From Alopecurus myosuroides (taxonomy: Eukaryota; Streptophyta; Magnoliopsida; Poales; Poaceae): a stretch of 64,000 bases of DNA. The stretch is taken from assembly GCA_028641055.1 (NCBI GenBank), contig CM054059.1, forward strand, positions 433,260,332 through 433,324,331, read 5' to 3'. Below the pieces are notes generated by a model that saw only the letters and a program-made list of their open reading frames with translations, was not told where the DNA came from and did not search any database. Both the position numbers and the translations under genes were made by a program. Below are positions 47,629-60,251 of the stretch, in pieces (the first letter of the stretch is position 1; each line of letters opens with the position of its first letter).

Positions 47629-50150
47629 CTACAGAGGTACTACCACTTCTGGCTAAACAGAAAGGAGATAAGATAGAGTTTCGTAACCAACCTACCAACT
47701 AACCTCAAACAAACCCATCCTGGACCTCGCCCCTTATCCAAAGAAGCAATCCGAGGATAACTCACACAGTTGGATTAATGATGGGTCAAGTTATTGTGTC
47801 AATAAGACTATTACTAGTCAAGGTATCATTAGTTAGGTGTAAGTTGTTCTAAGTACCTTGTTAGCCAGTACTTTCACCAAGTAATCCATAACCGCGGAAA
47901 ACACGGCTTCTCGAGAAGATTTAACCCTGCAGGGATGCACCAATTTGGTCGTACACGTAAGAATGACCCGCCAGGCGGGGAGCTAACCCACCAAGCGAGG
48001 CACTCAACACAACTCAACTCTTCTTCGCATCAAGCCCAAAGAACCCCGTGCAGTGAGCGCACGGCTAATCAAGCCCCACGAAGAAAAGGGGACCCTCATA
48101 GCACTCTAAGAACGTGTCTCCCTAAATGCCGACTACAAAAGTTCCACCCTGGCGCCAAGGGTTCGCACCTGCATTATGCATGCGGCAAATGGAAAACCCG
48201 AACTAAATGAGGCGATTTGGACGAGATGCGAATCGAATCAAATTGAGGGGGGCGCCCATACTCGCTTCCCACATGCGGGTAGTGCGCTCATCATGGATCA
48301 GTAGACAAGACCCTTTTCCTAATTAGGGTCGACACTAGCAGGCCTCAAAACCACGCCGGGCCTCCTGCCGGTGCCTTATCAGCAAATTATTATTACCTCA
48401 AAATTAACAGGTTGTTGTTTAACATCGAGCCCCAGAACATGATAGAAATATAGTAATAGAAAGTAACGGGTAACAGACTCGAGCAAAACAACCCTAAGCA
48501 TACTAGTAAGACACGGGCTCAAACAACAGGGTTATGGGAGTGGAGGTGAGGCAATATCAGGGTTAAAGGATACATGTGATAGGTTCGTAACAGAAGCAAC
48601 AATTCATAGGGCTAGCAGATATAGACAACGGAAAGTATCGGTATCCAATGTTGAAAGGAACACAATGGTTCATGTGAGTGAATACTTGCCTGCAAACTCA
48701 GCAGCCTGGTACTGAGCTAGATCCTTAGAAGGGGTGTCGTAAGTATCGTCGGTCTCAACGTCGTCGTATATCCGAGAAGAAGCAAACAAACAACGCAGAA
48801 AGACAAACAATCAATAACATGGCATAGTGCACAAACATGGGATGATGCATGACCATTTAGTTGATGCATAGAAATAAACTAGTTGACAAGATAGCAACAT
48901 GATTAAATGGACCCACATGCAATTGGGATTGCATATGGGAAGCCCATGAATTATGGTTGAAACAATTGTTTTACAACTAATAATCATGTGAAAGTTGATT
49001 AGCATGATGCATGGATGAGGAAAACAGAAAAATAACAACAATAGAACCAATTTAAAAATAGGGTTTACCAAGTTTAGAAATTTATTGATTAAGTTAAGAA
49101 ATTTTGGTTCCTTAAGGGTGTCACACAAGCACTTGTTGTTTTCATCAAGTTAAATTGTTCAAAACAGATAACAAAGTTCATATTTGAATAGAACACACAA
49201 TTTTGGGTGGATTACATATTTCACTTGTTGAAAATGGATTTCAAATAAATTATTTATGAATTTAACAATTTTAAATGATTTAAACAAGGTTTAAATTATT
49301 TAACCAATTTTAATTATTCAAAACATGAAAAAAAATTATATTTGGAAAGGTGGTTTAATTTTGCATGGAAAACATATTTCATTTGTTGAAAATGGATTTA
49401 AAATGAGCAAGTTATTAATTTGGCAATTTTAAATGCAATAAACAAGAAACAGTTGTTTTCAACAATTTAAATTATTCAAAACAGCAAACAAAATTATTAT
49501 TTGGAAAGTACATGAAAAGTTGATTGGAAAACATGTTTAGTTTGTTGAAATTGGAATTTTTATGCCCAAGTTATGATTTTTGCAAAATTAAATGAATTAA
49601 ACAAGTTTTCAAATATTGCACCATTTTAAAATATTTAAAACAGTAAACAATTTTTATTGAAAAGGTTGAAAACATGTAGCAAATGTTTCACTGAACATTT
49701 TGAGTTATTAAACATAATTTTTGGGTGATTATTGAATTTATTATGCAATTTTCCATAATCATTCTTATTCTGCCATTTTTAGTAAACAGAGGGAAACATG
49801 CTCAAAATTAATTCAATTGTGACCAAATAAAATAACAATGTGTAGAGTTTGTTAAGACAATTTTTTAGAGCCCAAGTTTGCTTAAATTGGATGAGCAGAA
49901 CTAAAGTTATGAAATTCCAAAGTTTCCAAATTTTATTGCATTTTCAGTAATTAATTATTTAGTGCAAAAATTGTTACAGAAACATGTTGCAAACTTGACA
50001 TTAATAGAAGGAGCACAAAATTATGAATCCACAGGATTTTGAATCATTCAAATTGGAGTGATATTCAATTTTATATGGATTTTTGAAGTAATTGCTCAGA
50101 TCTGACTTTCTGAACTTCGGGCAGAAAAAGAAAAACAGAAAAAAAGGTGT

Positions 50151-50220
50151 GGCTTTGGGGGTTCGAACCCTGGACCTGAGGCTTGCTCACAAGGGGGTTA
50201 ACCAGTGCGGTGTGCTGTGC
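50151..50220 (-). ncRNA. tRNA-like Pol III unit in middle LTR of G
   Basis: Same A-box, B-box and T-run layout as at 44360-44440; the T-run here is one base longer. Confidence 0.45.
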
Positions 50221-51887
50221 ATTTGTGACAGAGAAGGGGGACTCGGGGGTATAAGGTGCAGATCCGCGCGGGATTTTAACTGAACCGCATATGTTCAGTT
50301 CATCTGAACGTACAGAGCAGGGGGGTCGCCGGCGGGCTGCTGCTCGCCGGAGGGCGCCGTGGGGACGTGCTGTGGGTGTGTGTGGTGGCCGAGGGAGAGA
50401 GGAGAGGCAGGGAGGGGACCGAGGAGAGGTCGCTCACCTCGAGGGAGAAGCAGAGGCGGAGCAGGTCAGGGCAGAAGGTTGGCCGCGGCGGCGACTTGAT
50501 GCGGATGGCGGCGGCGCTCCGGGCAGTCCCGGCCCAAGCCGAGGGGTGGAGTAGGGAGCTGGAGGCCGGGGGGTTCCATTCCCGCCCTTTGCCCGGGCGG
50601 AGGAGCCTCGGAAGGGCGGCGATCGCCGGAGGGGAGGAGGAGAAATTTCGGTGGTAGTACACGTACAGAGAAAAATTAGTAGAGAGAAGAGAGATGGAGG
50701 AAGAGGGAAGAGTGGAGGCGGGGGAGAAGAGATGGAGGGAGAGAAATTAGGGCAGAGGGGGCTAGGGCATCGACCTGGTTTTAAGGAGGGGGAAGAGATG
50801 GCCGCAGCCGTTGCTCTCCTTCTCTGCTACGTGTACAGGCTCGATGGAGTCCGTACAGAGGTTGAAGAAGGGTGGGATGGGTCGAAGGGGTAAGTTGGGC
50901 TGGGCCTCTCTCTCTCTCTCTGGTTGCTTCCTTTTATTATTTTTTTTTTGCTCCATTGTTTTTTTTTTGCTGATTGGAAAAGGGAGAAAAAGGAGATAGT
51001 TTTGGGGTAGAATATTTTAGGGAAAATTTGTAAAATCTCTTTATTGTAATAGCAACACTTGCCAAGTTTTTGTTTTTCCAAAAATTCAAAATTTAAGTGC
51101 TGTTTGTAAATGGGTTCTAATTTGAATGATTTTTGGATTAAGTGACATTATTGAAACAAGAATTTAAATAGGGTGAACATTATTGTTTAATTAGAAACAA
51201 ATGATTATAATTGTTGTGTAATTGTCATTAATTCCAAAAAGGTTGCTGTTTGTAAAATGTATTTGAATTTGAATAACAAATTGAGTTAAGTGAGTTATTA
51301 AAAACAATCATTACAAATAGATTGAACCCTCAATTTTATTTGCAACAATTGCTTAGAGTTGTTGTGTGAATTTCATTAATTCCAAAGGGATTGCTGTTTG
51401 GAGTTTTGTTTGAATTTGAACCACATTTGGATTAAGTGAACTATTAAAAACCACAATTTTAAATAGTTGAACCTTAGGGATTTAATGGAAACAATTGATT
51501 GAATGGTTTTGTCATTTTCATAATTTTCAAAAGGGTTGCTGTTTTGGAAATTAATTGAATTTGAAAAGGGGTTTGGTATTAACAGAATTTTGATAGAAAC
51601 AAAACAATAGTTTTGGAATCACAACTTTAATGGAAACAATTGATTGTTTTGATTTGAAATATTCATTTGGAAATTGTAACATCACAAGGATGAAACAAAA
51701 GGTTTAAAATTTGGTTTGAAATTCAAATAGAAAACAAAGGAAAACAGTTGGAAAACAAAGCAAAACAGAGGAAAACAAATGGAAAACAAGCAAAACAAAT
51801 GCAATGAATATGATGCCATGATGCAAAACATAAAATAACAGAGAGAAAAACATTCTAATGGCTATTTTTCATACTTGGGATGTTACA

Positions 51888-52714
51888 AAACGCCCCCCCT
51901 TGAAGGAATCGCGCCCCGAGATTCCCACTGCGAAAAGAAAAGGTCCGAATACTTCTTGCGAAGATCCTCTTGAACTGTGACACGTGAAACACATCGTGCA
52001 CCTTGGATAGTTTTTCTGGAAGTTCAAGATGATAGGCATTCCTGGCAACTCTTCTGGAAAGACGTCAGGGAATTTGCAAACCACCGGAACATTTTCCAGT
52101 AGAGGTAGAGGTTTTGTATCGAGGGTGTATAGCTGAATAGAATTTGATTCATTTGGAGAATAGACTATCTGGCCAGAAGGGTGGAACAGCGTTATTGATT
52201 AGACGCCGGTAGAATAACTGAAGTGGGAAGCAACAACAAGATTTCAACGGACGAAAAGGATGTTGAGAAGAACAGGATTTCAAAGCAACACCGGGAAAAC
52301 GAGACCAAAACACTCCTGAGGTACTACGGAAAACCCATCCGGGCTTCTAAAGGATCAATATCTACTGCTTAAGGAATAGAGGATTTGCTTCCGGGGCTTA
52401 CACGCCTCCGTTCTCAATCATGAGTAGGCAACATGATAAATCATGTCACAACCACCTCCATTCCTATGGACTAGTAGATATAACTATCCTAGAGAAACCA
52501 GGATACGTGAAATCCTAACTTGAAAGTTTAGATGAGAAGGGAAAACAACGTAGCACTTCCTTACCAGAAAAGGGAGGGTGGGTGGGGAAAGAAGAAACAT
52601 AACAGAATTCCTACTCTCACGTTTCATTTTTCCTATATAGCTACAAAATAGTTTCTAGACTCAACTGCGACCAGTAAAAAGGGATCCTACAGGCAGACTG
52701 GCTCTGATACCATT
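51888..52714 (-). other. Interior 2 of G
   Basis: 827 bp, no difference from interior 1 seen by eye. Primer-binding site at 52712-52700, polypurine tract at 51906-51891, and the same fused pol relic at 51920-52084. Confidence 0.88.
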
Positions 52715-53183
52715 TGTCGCACCCGGACTTCTAGGGGATACTCGCAGTTCCGTTGAACAGTAGTTGGTTGGATTACGGGGCTTACCGGCACCCGCATCTC
52801 TTACGAGTAGGCCAACACACGTATGTGTGACAACCAACCCCTATCTGTTCACCGTCTACGTAAACCATCCCATAGAAATCAGGATACTTCCATTGACGTA
52901 CTTCAAAACATACACACATGGTACGTCAACGGCATTGGAACAAGTGATATCACAACAGATCTCTTCGACACAAAAGATGGAAATAAGTTGCAAATAGCTC
53001 TCATTAGAGCAGAGATAGCAAATACAATCATCCGAGGACACATGTCCCAACATTTCATCATTACATCACAGCGGAAGCATTCAACATGTCTGAGTACAGA
53101 CAAGAACCAAATAGGCCTAAGAGGCCGGAAAGGAAAAGACGGAGCCCATCCACGAAGTCTCGGATCCTGCCCGGGTCCGCTAT

Positions 53184-53408
53184 CTACTCGTCAGCAGTCT
53201 CGTCATACTCCACGTAGTAGCCACCATGGGGATCTTCGGAAACGTAGTCTACGGAAACCACAGCCCCAAAGGGGTCAGTACATAAACGTACTGGCAAGCA
53301 AGACTCACAGTTCACCAAAGTGTAACCCGTCAACACCAAGCACAGATGCTTTGGGTTCAACAGAAGAAAGGGGATATAAAAGATGCTGCAACTGGCTGCT
53401 CTAACCAA
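53184..53408 (-). CDS. Short acidic reading frame, copy in right LTR of G
   Basis: 74 codons from TTG, open, same as the middle-LTR copy. Confidence 0.35.
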   Translation of the reverse strand: MVRAASCSIFYIPFLLLNPKHLCLVLTGYTLVNCESCLPVRLCTDPFGAVVSVDYVSEDPHGGYYVEYDETADE

Positions 53409-55930
53409 CTACAGAGGTACTACCACTTCTGGCTAAACAGAAAGGAGATAAGATAGAGTTTCGTAACCAACCTACCAACTAACCTCAAACAAACCCATCC
53501 TGGACCTCGCCCCTTATCCAAAGAAGCAATCCGAGGATAACTCACACAGTTGGATTAATGATGGGTCAAGTTATTGTGTCAATAAGACTATTACTAGTCA
53601 AGGTATCATTAGTTAGGTGTAAGTTGTTCTAAGTACCTTGTTAGCCAGTACTTTCACCAAGTAATCCATAACCGCGGAAAACACGGCTTCTCGAGAAGAT
53701 TTAACCCTGCAGGGATGCACCAATTTGGTCGTACACGTAAGAATGACCCGCCAGGCGGGGAGCTAACCCACCAAGCGAGGCACTCAACACAACTCAACTC
53801 TTCTTCGCATCAAGCCCAAAGAACCCCGTGCAGTGAGCGCACGGCTAATCAAGCCCCACGAAGAAAAGGGGACCCTCATAGCACTCTAAGAACGTGTCTC
53901 CCTAAATGCCGACTACAAAAGTTCCACCCTGGCGCCAAGGGTTCGCACCTGCATTATGCATGCGGCAAATGGAAAACCCGAACTAAATGAGGCGATTTGG
54001 ACGAGATGCAAATCGAATCAAATTGAGGGGGGCGCCCATACTCGCTTCCCACATGCGGGTAGTGCGCTCATCATGGATCAGTAGACAAGACCCTTTTCCT
54101 AATTAGGGTCGACACTAGCAGGCCTCAAAACCACGCCGGGCCTCCTGCCGGTGCCTTATCAGCAAATTATTATTACCTCAAAATTAACAGGTTGTTGTTT
54201 AACATCGAGCCCCAGAACATGATAGAAATATAGTAATAGAAAGTAACGGGTAACAGACTCGAGCAAAACAACCCTAAGCATACTAGTAAGACACGGGCTC
54301 AAACAACAGGGTTATGGGAGTGGAGGTGAGGCAATATCAGGGTTAAAGGATACATGTGATAGGTTCGTAACAGAAGCAACAATTCATAGGGCTAGCAGAT
54401 ATAGACAACGGAAAGTATCGGTATCCAATGTTGAAAGGAACACAATGGTTCATGTGAGTGAATACTTGCCTGCAAACTCAGCAGCCTGGTACTGAGCTAG
54501 ATCCTTAGAAGGGGTGTCGTAAGTATCGTCGGTCTCAACGTCGTCGTATATCCGAGAAGAAGCAAACAAACAACGCAGAAAGACAAACAATCAATAACAT
54601 GGCATAGTGCACAAACATGGGATGATGCATGACCATTTAGTTGATGCATAGAAATAAACTAGTTGACAAGATAGCAACATGATTAAATGGACCCACATGC
54701 AATTGGGATTGCATATGGGAAGCCCATGAATTATGGTTGAAACAATTGTTTTACAACTAATAATCATGTGAAAGTTGATTAGCATGATGCATGGATGAGG
54801 AAAACAGAAAAATAACAACAATAGAACCAATTTAAAAATAGGGTTTACCAAGTTTAGAAATTTATTGATTAAGTTAAGAAATTTTGGTTCCTTAAGGGTG
54901 TCACACAAGCACTTGTTGTTTTCATCAAGTTAAATTGTTCAAAACAGATAACAAAGTTCATATTTGAATAGAACACACAATTTTGGGTGGATTACATATT
55001 TCACTTGTTGAAAATGGATTTCAAATAAATTATTTATGAATTTAACAATTTTAAATGATTTAAACAAGGTTTAAATTATTTAACCAATTTTAATTATTCA
55101 AAACATGAAAAAAAATTATATTTGGAAAGGTGGTTTAATTTTGCATGGAAAACATATTTCATTTGTTGAAAATGGATTTAAAATGAGCAAGTTATTAATT
55201 TGGCAATTTTAAATGCAATAAACAAGAAACAGTTGTTTTCAACAATTTAAATTATTCAAAACAGCAAACAAAATTATTATTTGGAAAGTACATGAAAAGT
55301 TGATTGGAAAACATGTTTAGTTTGTTGAAATTGGAATTTTTATGCCCAAGTTATGATTTTTGCAAAATTAAATGAATTAAACAAGTTTTCAAATATTGCA
55401 CCATTTTAAAATATTTAAAACAGTAAACAATTTTTATTGAAAAGGTTGAAAACATGTAGCAAATGTTTCACTGAACATTTTGAGTTATTAAACATAATTT
55501 TTGGGTGATTATTGAATTTATTATGCAATTTTCCATAATCATTCTTATTCTGCCATTTTTAGTAAACAGAGGGAAACATGCTCAAAATTAATTCAATTGT
55601 GACCAAATAAAATAACAATGTGTAGAGTTTGTTAAGACAATTTTTTAGAGCCCAAGTTTGCTTAAATTGGATGAGCAGAACTAAAGTTATGAAATTCCAA
55701 AGTTTCCAAATTTTATTGCATTTTCAGTAATTAATTATTTAGTGCAAAAATTGTTACAGAAACATGTTGCAAACTTGACATTAATAGAAGGAGCACAAAA
55801 TTATGAATCCACAGGATTTTGAATCATTCAAATTGGAGTGATATTCAATTTTATATGGATTTTTGAAGTAATTGCTCAGATCTGACTTTCTGAACTTCGG
55901 GCAGAAAAAGAAAAACAGAAAAAAAGGTGT

Positions 55931-56000
55931 GGCTTTGGGGGTTCGAACCCTGGACCTGAGGCTTGCTCACAAGGGGGTTAACCAGTGCGGTGTGCTGTGC
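55931..56000 (-). ncRNA. tRNA-like Pol III unit in right LTR of G
   Basis: Same A-box/B-box layout as the other two G copies, with the T-run just downstream on the minus strand. Confidence 0.45.
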
Positions 56001-57642
56001 ATTTGTGACAGAGAAGGGGGACTCGGGGGTATAAGGTGCAGATCCGCGCGGGATTTTAACTGAACCGCATATGTTCAGTTCATCTGAACGTACAGAGCAG
56101 GGGGGTCGCCGGCGGGCTGCTGCTCGCCGGAGGGCGCCGTGGGGACGTGCTGTGGGTGTGTGTGGTGGCCGAGGGAGAGAGGAGAGGCAGGGAGGGGACC
56201 GAGGAGAGGTCGCTCACCTCGAGGGAGAAGCAGAGGCGGAGCAGGTCAGGGCAGAAGGTTGGCCGCGGCGGCGACTTGATGCGGATGGCGGCGGCGCTCC
56301 GGGCAGTCCCGGCCCAAGCCGAGGGGTGGAGTAGGGAGCTGGAGGCCGGGGGGTTCCATTCCCGCCCTTTGCCCGGGCGGAGGAGCCTCGGAAGGGCGGC
56401 GATCGCCGGAGGGGAGGAGGAGAAATTTCGGTGGTGGTACACGTACAGAGAAAAATTAGTAGAGAGAAGAGAGATGGAGGAAGAGGGAAGAGTGGAGGCG
56501 GGGGAGAAGAGATGGAGGGAGAGAAATTAGGGCAGAGGGGGCTAGGGCATCGACCTGGTTTTAAGGAGGGGGAAGAGATGGCCGCAGCCGTTGCTCTCCT
56601 TCTCTGTTGCGTGTACAGGCTCGATGGAGTCCGTACAGAGGTTGAAGAAGGGTGGGATGGGTCGAAGGGGTAAGTTGGGCTGGGCCTCTCTCTCTCTGGT
56701 TGCTTCCTTTTTTTTTTGCTCTATTGTTTTTTTTTGCTGATTGGAAAAGGGAGAAAAAGGAGATAGTTTTGGGGTAGAATATTTTAGGGAAAATTTGTAA
56801 AATCTCTTTATTGTAATAGCAACACTTGCCAAGTTTTTGTTTTTCCAAAAATTCAAAATATAAGTGCTGTTTGTAAATGGGTTCTAATTTGAATGATTTT
56901 TGGATTAAGTGACATTATTGAAACAAGAATTTAAATAGGGTGAACATTATTGTTTAATTAGAAACAAATGATTATAATTGTTGTGTAATTGTCATTAATT
57001 CCAAAAAGGTTGCTGTTTGTAAAATGTATTTGAATTTGAATAACAAATTGAGTTAAGTGAGTTAAATTAAACAATCATTACAAATAGATTGAACCCTCAA
57101 TTTTATTTGCAACAATTGCTTAGAGTTGTTGTGTGAATTTCATTAATTCCAAAGGGATTGTTGTTTGGAGTTTTGTTTGAATTTGAACAACATTTGGATT
57201 AAGTGAACTATTAAAAACCACAATTTTAAATAGTTGAACCTTAGGGATTTAATGGAAACAATTGATTGAATGGTTTTGTCATTTTCATAATTTTCAAAAG
57301 GGTTGCTGTTTTGGAAATTAATTTAATTTGAAAAGGGGTTTGGTATTAACTGAATTTTGATAGAAACAAAACAATAGTTTTGGAATCACAACTTTAATGG
57401 AAACAATTGATTGTTTTGATTTGAAATATTCATTTGGAAATTGTAACATCACAAGGATGAAACAAAAGGTTTAAAATTTGGTTTGAAATTCAAATAGAAA
57501 ACAAAGGAAAACAAAGGAAAACAAAGCAAAACAGAGGAAAACAAGCAAAACAAATGCAATGAACATGATGCCATGATGCAAAACATAAAATAACAGAGAG
57601 CAAAACATTCTAATGGCTATTTTTCATACTTGGGATGTTACA

Positions 57643-58064
57643 GTTGTTGGATTCGAGCTCATTGTTATACAGTTTTGGCTACGCCTGCATAGTTGTCGCA
57701 ATCGAGGGGTTGTGGAGCCGATGATCCATGTCCGAGCCCGCCTGCCGATGAGATTCAGCCTGGGGCGAGGTAACCCCAGTAGCCCTCGATTGTTGTTGCA
57801 CTTTCTGGACACACAGCATCTTTGTATAGCTTTGGTCCTGTTTCCTTCAGTTTCGTACGATTCGTGGACGCTTTGATATGCATAGTTGGTTATGACTAGC
57901 ATGGATACAAGGAGTAGTAGACTGGGGATCCGGACTATGTGCCGATGAATCCAGTCTGCCTGCCGTTGTTTGTTGCGGTCGGGGCTGGTAACCCTGAAGC
58001 CCTTGTGAGTCCATGGCTAGGAGCACATAACAGTATGTATATCTCTGGGTCCGGGGTCGTTACA
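57643..58064 (+). repeat. 3' LTR of F, right segment
   Basis: Continues the LTR interrupted at 41154 (the first five bases are the GTTGT duplicate) and aligns with 33786-34205. It ends GGGGTCGTTACA, followed by target TCGAA. Confidence 0.88.
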
Positions 58065-58165
58065 TCGAAGCAGCTGAATCTGTGGACAAGGCCACAGACC
58101 ACGCGCTCCCCCGAGGCAGAAACGGGTCCCGTCCGAATGTGAACCCCAGCCAGCGCCGCTGCTGG

Positions 58166-58184
58166 CCCCATGGTGGGCGCCAAC
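58166..58184 (-). other. Primer-binding site of B
   Basis: Minus strand GTTGGCGCCCACCATGGGG directly after the 5' LTR. A2 has GTTGGCGCCCACCGTGGGG at its equivalent site, one base different. The tRNA was not identified with certainty. Confidence 0.7.
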
Positions 58185-59062
58185 TGTCGTAGGATGGGAA
58201 AGATAGATGCCATGGGATGGCTAATAAGTTGGGGCCGATTGACGCTGTAGGTATCCGGGGAGGGATCGCACGTCGAGTAGACGCGCACAAGAACACTGCA
58301 AATAGCTCGATCTACCCAAGTCCGGGGCCCTCGTGTGGAGGTAACACCCCTACTCCTGCCTATCTCTCTGTATATGTGATGTCCGAGTAGCCACAATACA
58401 AATCAGGCCTTCAGCCGAGTAGCCACTCTTTTGCTCTCTCTACCTCTAGTGCTGGCTCTTGCAATAAATGCTCTCAGGACCAACGTCCCTCGCGCAGGAG
58501 GGGGCTGGACACCTAATATACTGGTACCCAGCCGAGTAAACAAAGATTAAAAGGTACACGATGGGACGTCTCTACTGTGACACGCAGAGCACGCCTCCGG
58601 GTTCCCGCTGACGCCATGGCGAGAAGTCGCCGCGCCGTCCGGCTGACAGGACTTGTCCACCCTGTCAGTCTCACAGAGTAGGCCCCCCGATACGTCCTGT
58701 CCCCTCTGTCAGCAACAATACGTGACATGCGCCTACCCTCACTGTGTCCACGCCGTAGCGGATAGTCACGTACCTAGTAAGTTGAACCGCACGCCTATAC
58801 GGCTGCGGGATACGCGGGATCTCGTCAGAACGGCTCCATTGACTTCTTGCCCGAGTAGGATTGCAGTCCATCTACTCGGACCACTTGTTCCGTACTCGGA
58901 CGATTATGATCTTCCTTAGTATCTTCTCCTGGCCTTCAGTACTTATCACCGAATAGAGTCTACCGGGTACCAGACACCCGAGTAGCCGCCTACCTGGCCA
59001 ACAGTACTTTGACCTCTGTTTTACCACTTGCCTTACCCCTACTCGGGGGTAGCCCCCCGACA
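58185..59062 (-). repeat. 5' LTR of B
   Basis: 878 bp. Minus-strand ends are TGTCGGGGGGCTACC and CCTACGACA. Its primer-binding site is adjacent, and element C resumes outside it. It contains nine exact copies (both orientations) of CGAGTA. Confidence 0.82.
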
Positions 59063-60251
59063 GCTAGCGTGTGTATCTTGCTTGCATACATCTAGCATCC
59101 ATTGCATTTTCTCACTATATCTTCCGCTTTCCGCAAGGTAGTGAGCCAGAAGAATCCATTCCAGAAAGCCTTGTTGACTAGAGCCCGAGAAGAGGCATGG
59201 TGCCCACATTCTCCTTGATGTATCTCTCTGAGGATTTCTCCCCCCTCTTATGGCTCAATGCAGCGTTGGAGCACGCCAGTAGGACTTCTCTTGTGCAGCT
59301 CCTTGTTGATGATGGTGTAGGCCTTGGATCTTCTTTGTATCTGACGGCATGTGATCTCGTCATTTGGCATAGTGCCATCCATCAGGAAGGATAGTATGGG
59401 CAGAGCCCAGCTCGGCGTGGGACGGATAGGAAATATAGATTCATCCACTTCCATTGGATCAGCCACCATTATTTGCTTTGAGTTGGAGACGAGTCCCCGA
59501 GTACTGAGAAATGATCCCCTCGATAAAGGCGACAGTCCTCGAGTTGGGAGGGGCAGTCCCCGGGTTCTCCTTTACATTCTCCCAGTCCATCTCCATGGGA
59601 ACAACCTCTGAATCCGGCAGAGCCAGGATGTATATGGACTCTGATTTGGGTGATGGCTTGATAGAGGGATTCCTCAAATGCTCCATAGAAATCCGAGGTG
59701 GGATGAATTCCGAGAAGATCCCAACTTGGATAGAGAATCCGCCGCATCATTTTCAGCTCGGTGGATGTGATGGAATTCACACCCATCGAAGAATGCGGTC
59801 AGGTTTTGGACCAGGAACCAGTAATACGCCATGTTGGCATCCAAAGCGTCCCAAGTCCCCAAGACTTGTTGGACTACGAGGTCTGAGCCACCATGGCATA
59901 CAATCCGCCGGATTCCAATCTCCTTGGCTACTCTCAGGCCGTGGACCAGGCTTTTATACTCGGCTACATTATTGGATGCCGAAAAATGTATCTGAGGCAC
60001 ATACTTGTGTTGGTATCGCTTGGGCGAGGTGAGCAGAACACCGGCATAGAGCTCCTCTTTCACTTTAGAGCCATCAAAATGAATCCTCCAGAAATTTGTT
60101 TCCGGCAAGGGAGGCTCATACTGCATCTGGGTTCAATCAACCAAGAAATCCGACAGAGTCTGGGATTCGATAGCCTCTGTTCTTGCGTACAGCGGGGTGT
60201 ACGCGGCTAGTTCAATTGCCCACTTGTCCACCTGGCCACTTGCATCCTTAT
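59063..60251 (-). pseudogene. Element C fragment: second RNase H and integrase N-terminus of a Tat-type Gypsy
   Basis: On the minus strand from 60251: the end of the first RNase H region, MQYEPPLPETNFWRIHFDGS, then the second RNase H with HFDGSK, NNVAEYKSL, GGSDLVVQQ and HRAENDAADSLSKLG, so all four acidic positions are visible. After frame changes come the Pro/Ser/Gly repeat linker and the block SKAYTIINKELHKRSPTGVL. A premature TAA lies near 59250, followed by the integrase finger region, cut at 59063 by B. The right side is cut at 60251 by A2. It is clearly related to B but a different copy. Confidence 0.82.

Larger units (their letters stand above)
46935..51887 (-). repeat. Middle LTR of G, chimeric
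   Basis: 4953 bp. From 46935 to about 50802 it agrees with the right LTR at about 30 sites where left and right differ. From about 50827 to 51887 it agrees with the left LTR at all of about 10 sites. It contains the short frame 47404-47628 and the tRNA-like unit at 50151-50220. Confidence 0.9.
41155..57642 (-). mobile_element. Array G: LTR-interior-LTR-interior-LTR of a non-coding LARD-like element
   Basis: Three LTRs (41155-46107, 46935-51887, 52715-57642) separated by two apparently identical 827-bp interiors. The period is exactly 5780 bp. One target duplication, GTTGT, surrounds the whole block (41150-41154, 57643-57647), so it arrived as one insertion and was later expanded. Each interior has a Met-tRNA primer-binding site, a short pol relic and a polypurine tract. 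The middle LTR is a mosaic of the other two, as expected from unequal crossing-over. It encodes no protein able to support transposition. Confidence 0.92.
52715..57642 (-). repeat. Right LTR of G (5' LTR in element orientation)
   Basis: 4928 bp. It carries private short deletions after 56690 (shorter CT and T runs and loss of repeat units in the AAAACAAAGG tract near 57500). It contains the short frame 53184-53408 and the tRNA-like unit 55931-56000. Followed by target duplicate GTTGT. Confidence 0.9.
30633..58064 (+). mobile_element. Element F: decayed Tekay/Del-like chromovirus-type Gypsy with 3.6-kb LTRs
   Basis: 5' LTR 30633-34205, interior 34206-37995, 3' LTR 37996-41154 plus 57648-58064 (split by array G). 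The perfect target duplication is TCGAA (30628-30632 and 58065-58069). The primer-binding site TGGTATCAGAGC matches initiator Met tRNA; the polypurine tract is GTAAGGGAGTAGATT. Own length is about 10.9 kb. The interior has only decayed pol. It sits in B's gag. Confidence 0.88.
4944..59062 (-). mobile_element. Element B: Tat/Retand-type Gypsy retrotransposon, heavily nested
   Basis: Reading right to left: 5' LTR 58185-59062, primer-binding site, gag/protease (30632-27825), RT-RNase H (23358-21337), second RNase H and integrase (12916-10963), and then the oppositely oriented extra gene (5192-10325). The pieces are contiguous once the insertions are removed: TCGAA flanks F, CTCGG flanks E and CGCCA flanks D. 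The 3' LTR is left of the window, beyond H and A1. The right-hand target duplicate candidate is GCTAG (59063-59067). Several stops and altered catalytic residues make B non-functional. Its host is another Tat element, C. Confidence 0.85.

Noticed and set aside
41155..57642. Satellite array or segmental duplication
   Set aside because: The repeat unit is exactly one LTR plus one interior with primer-binding site and polypurine tract, inside a single 5-bp target duplication.
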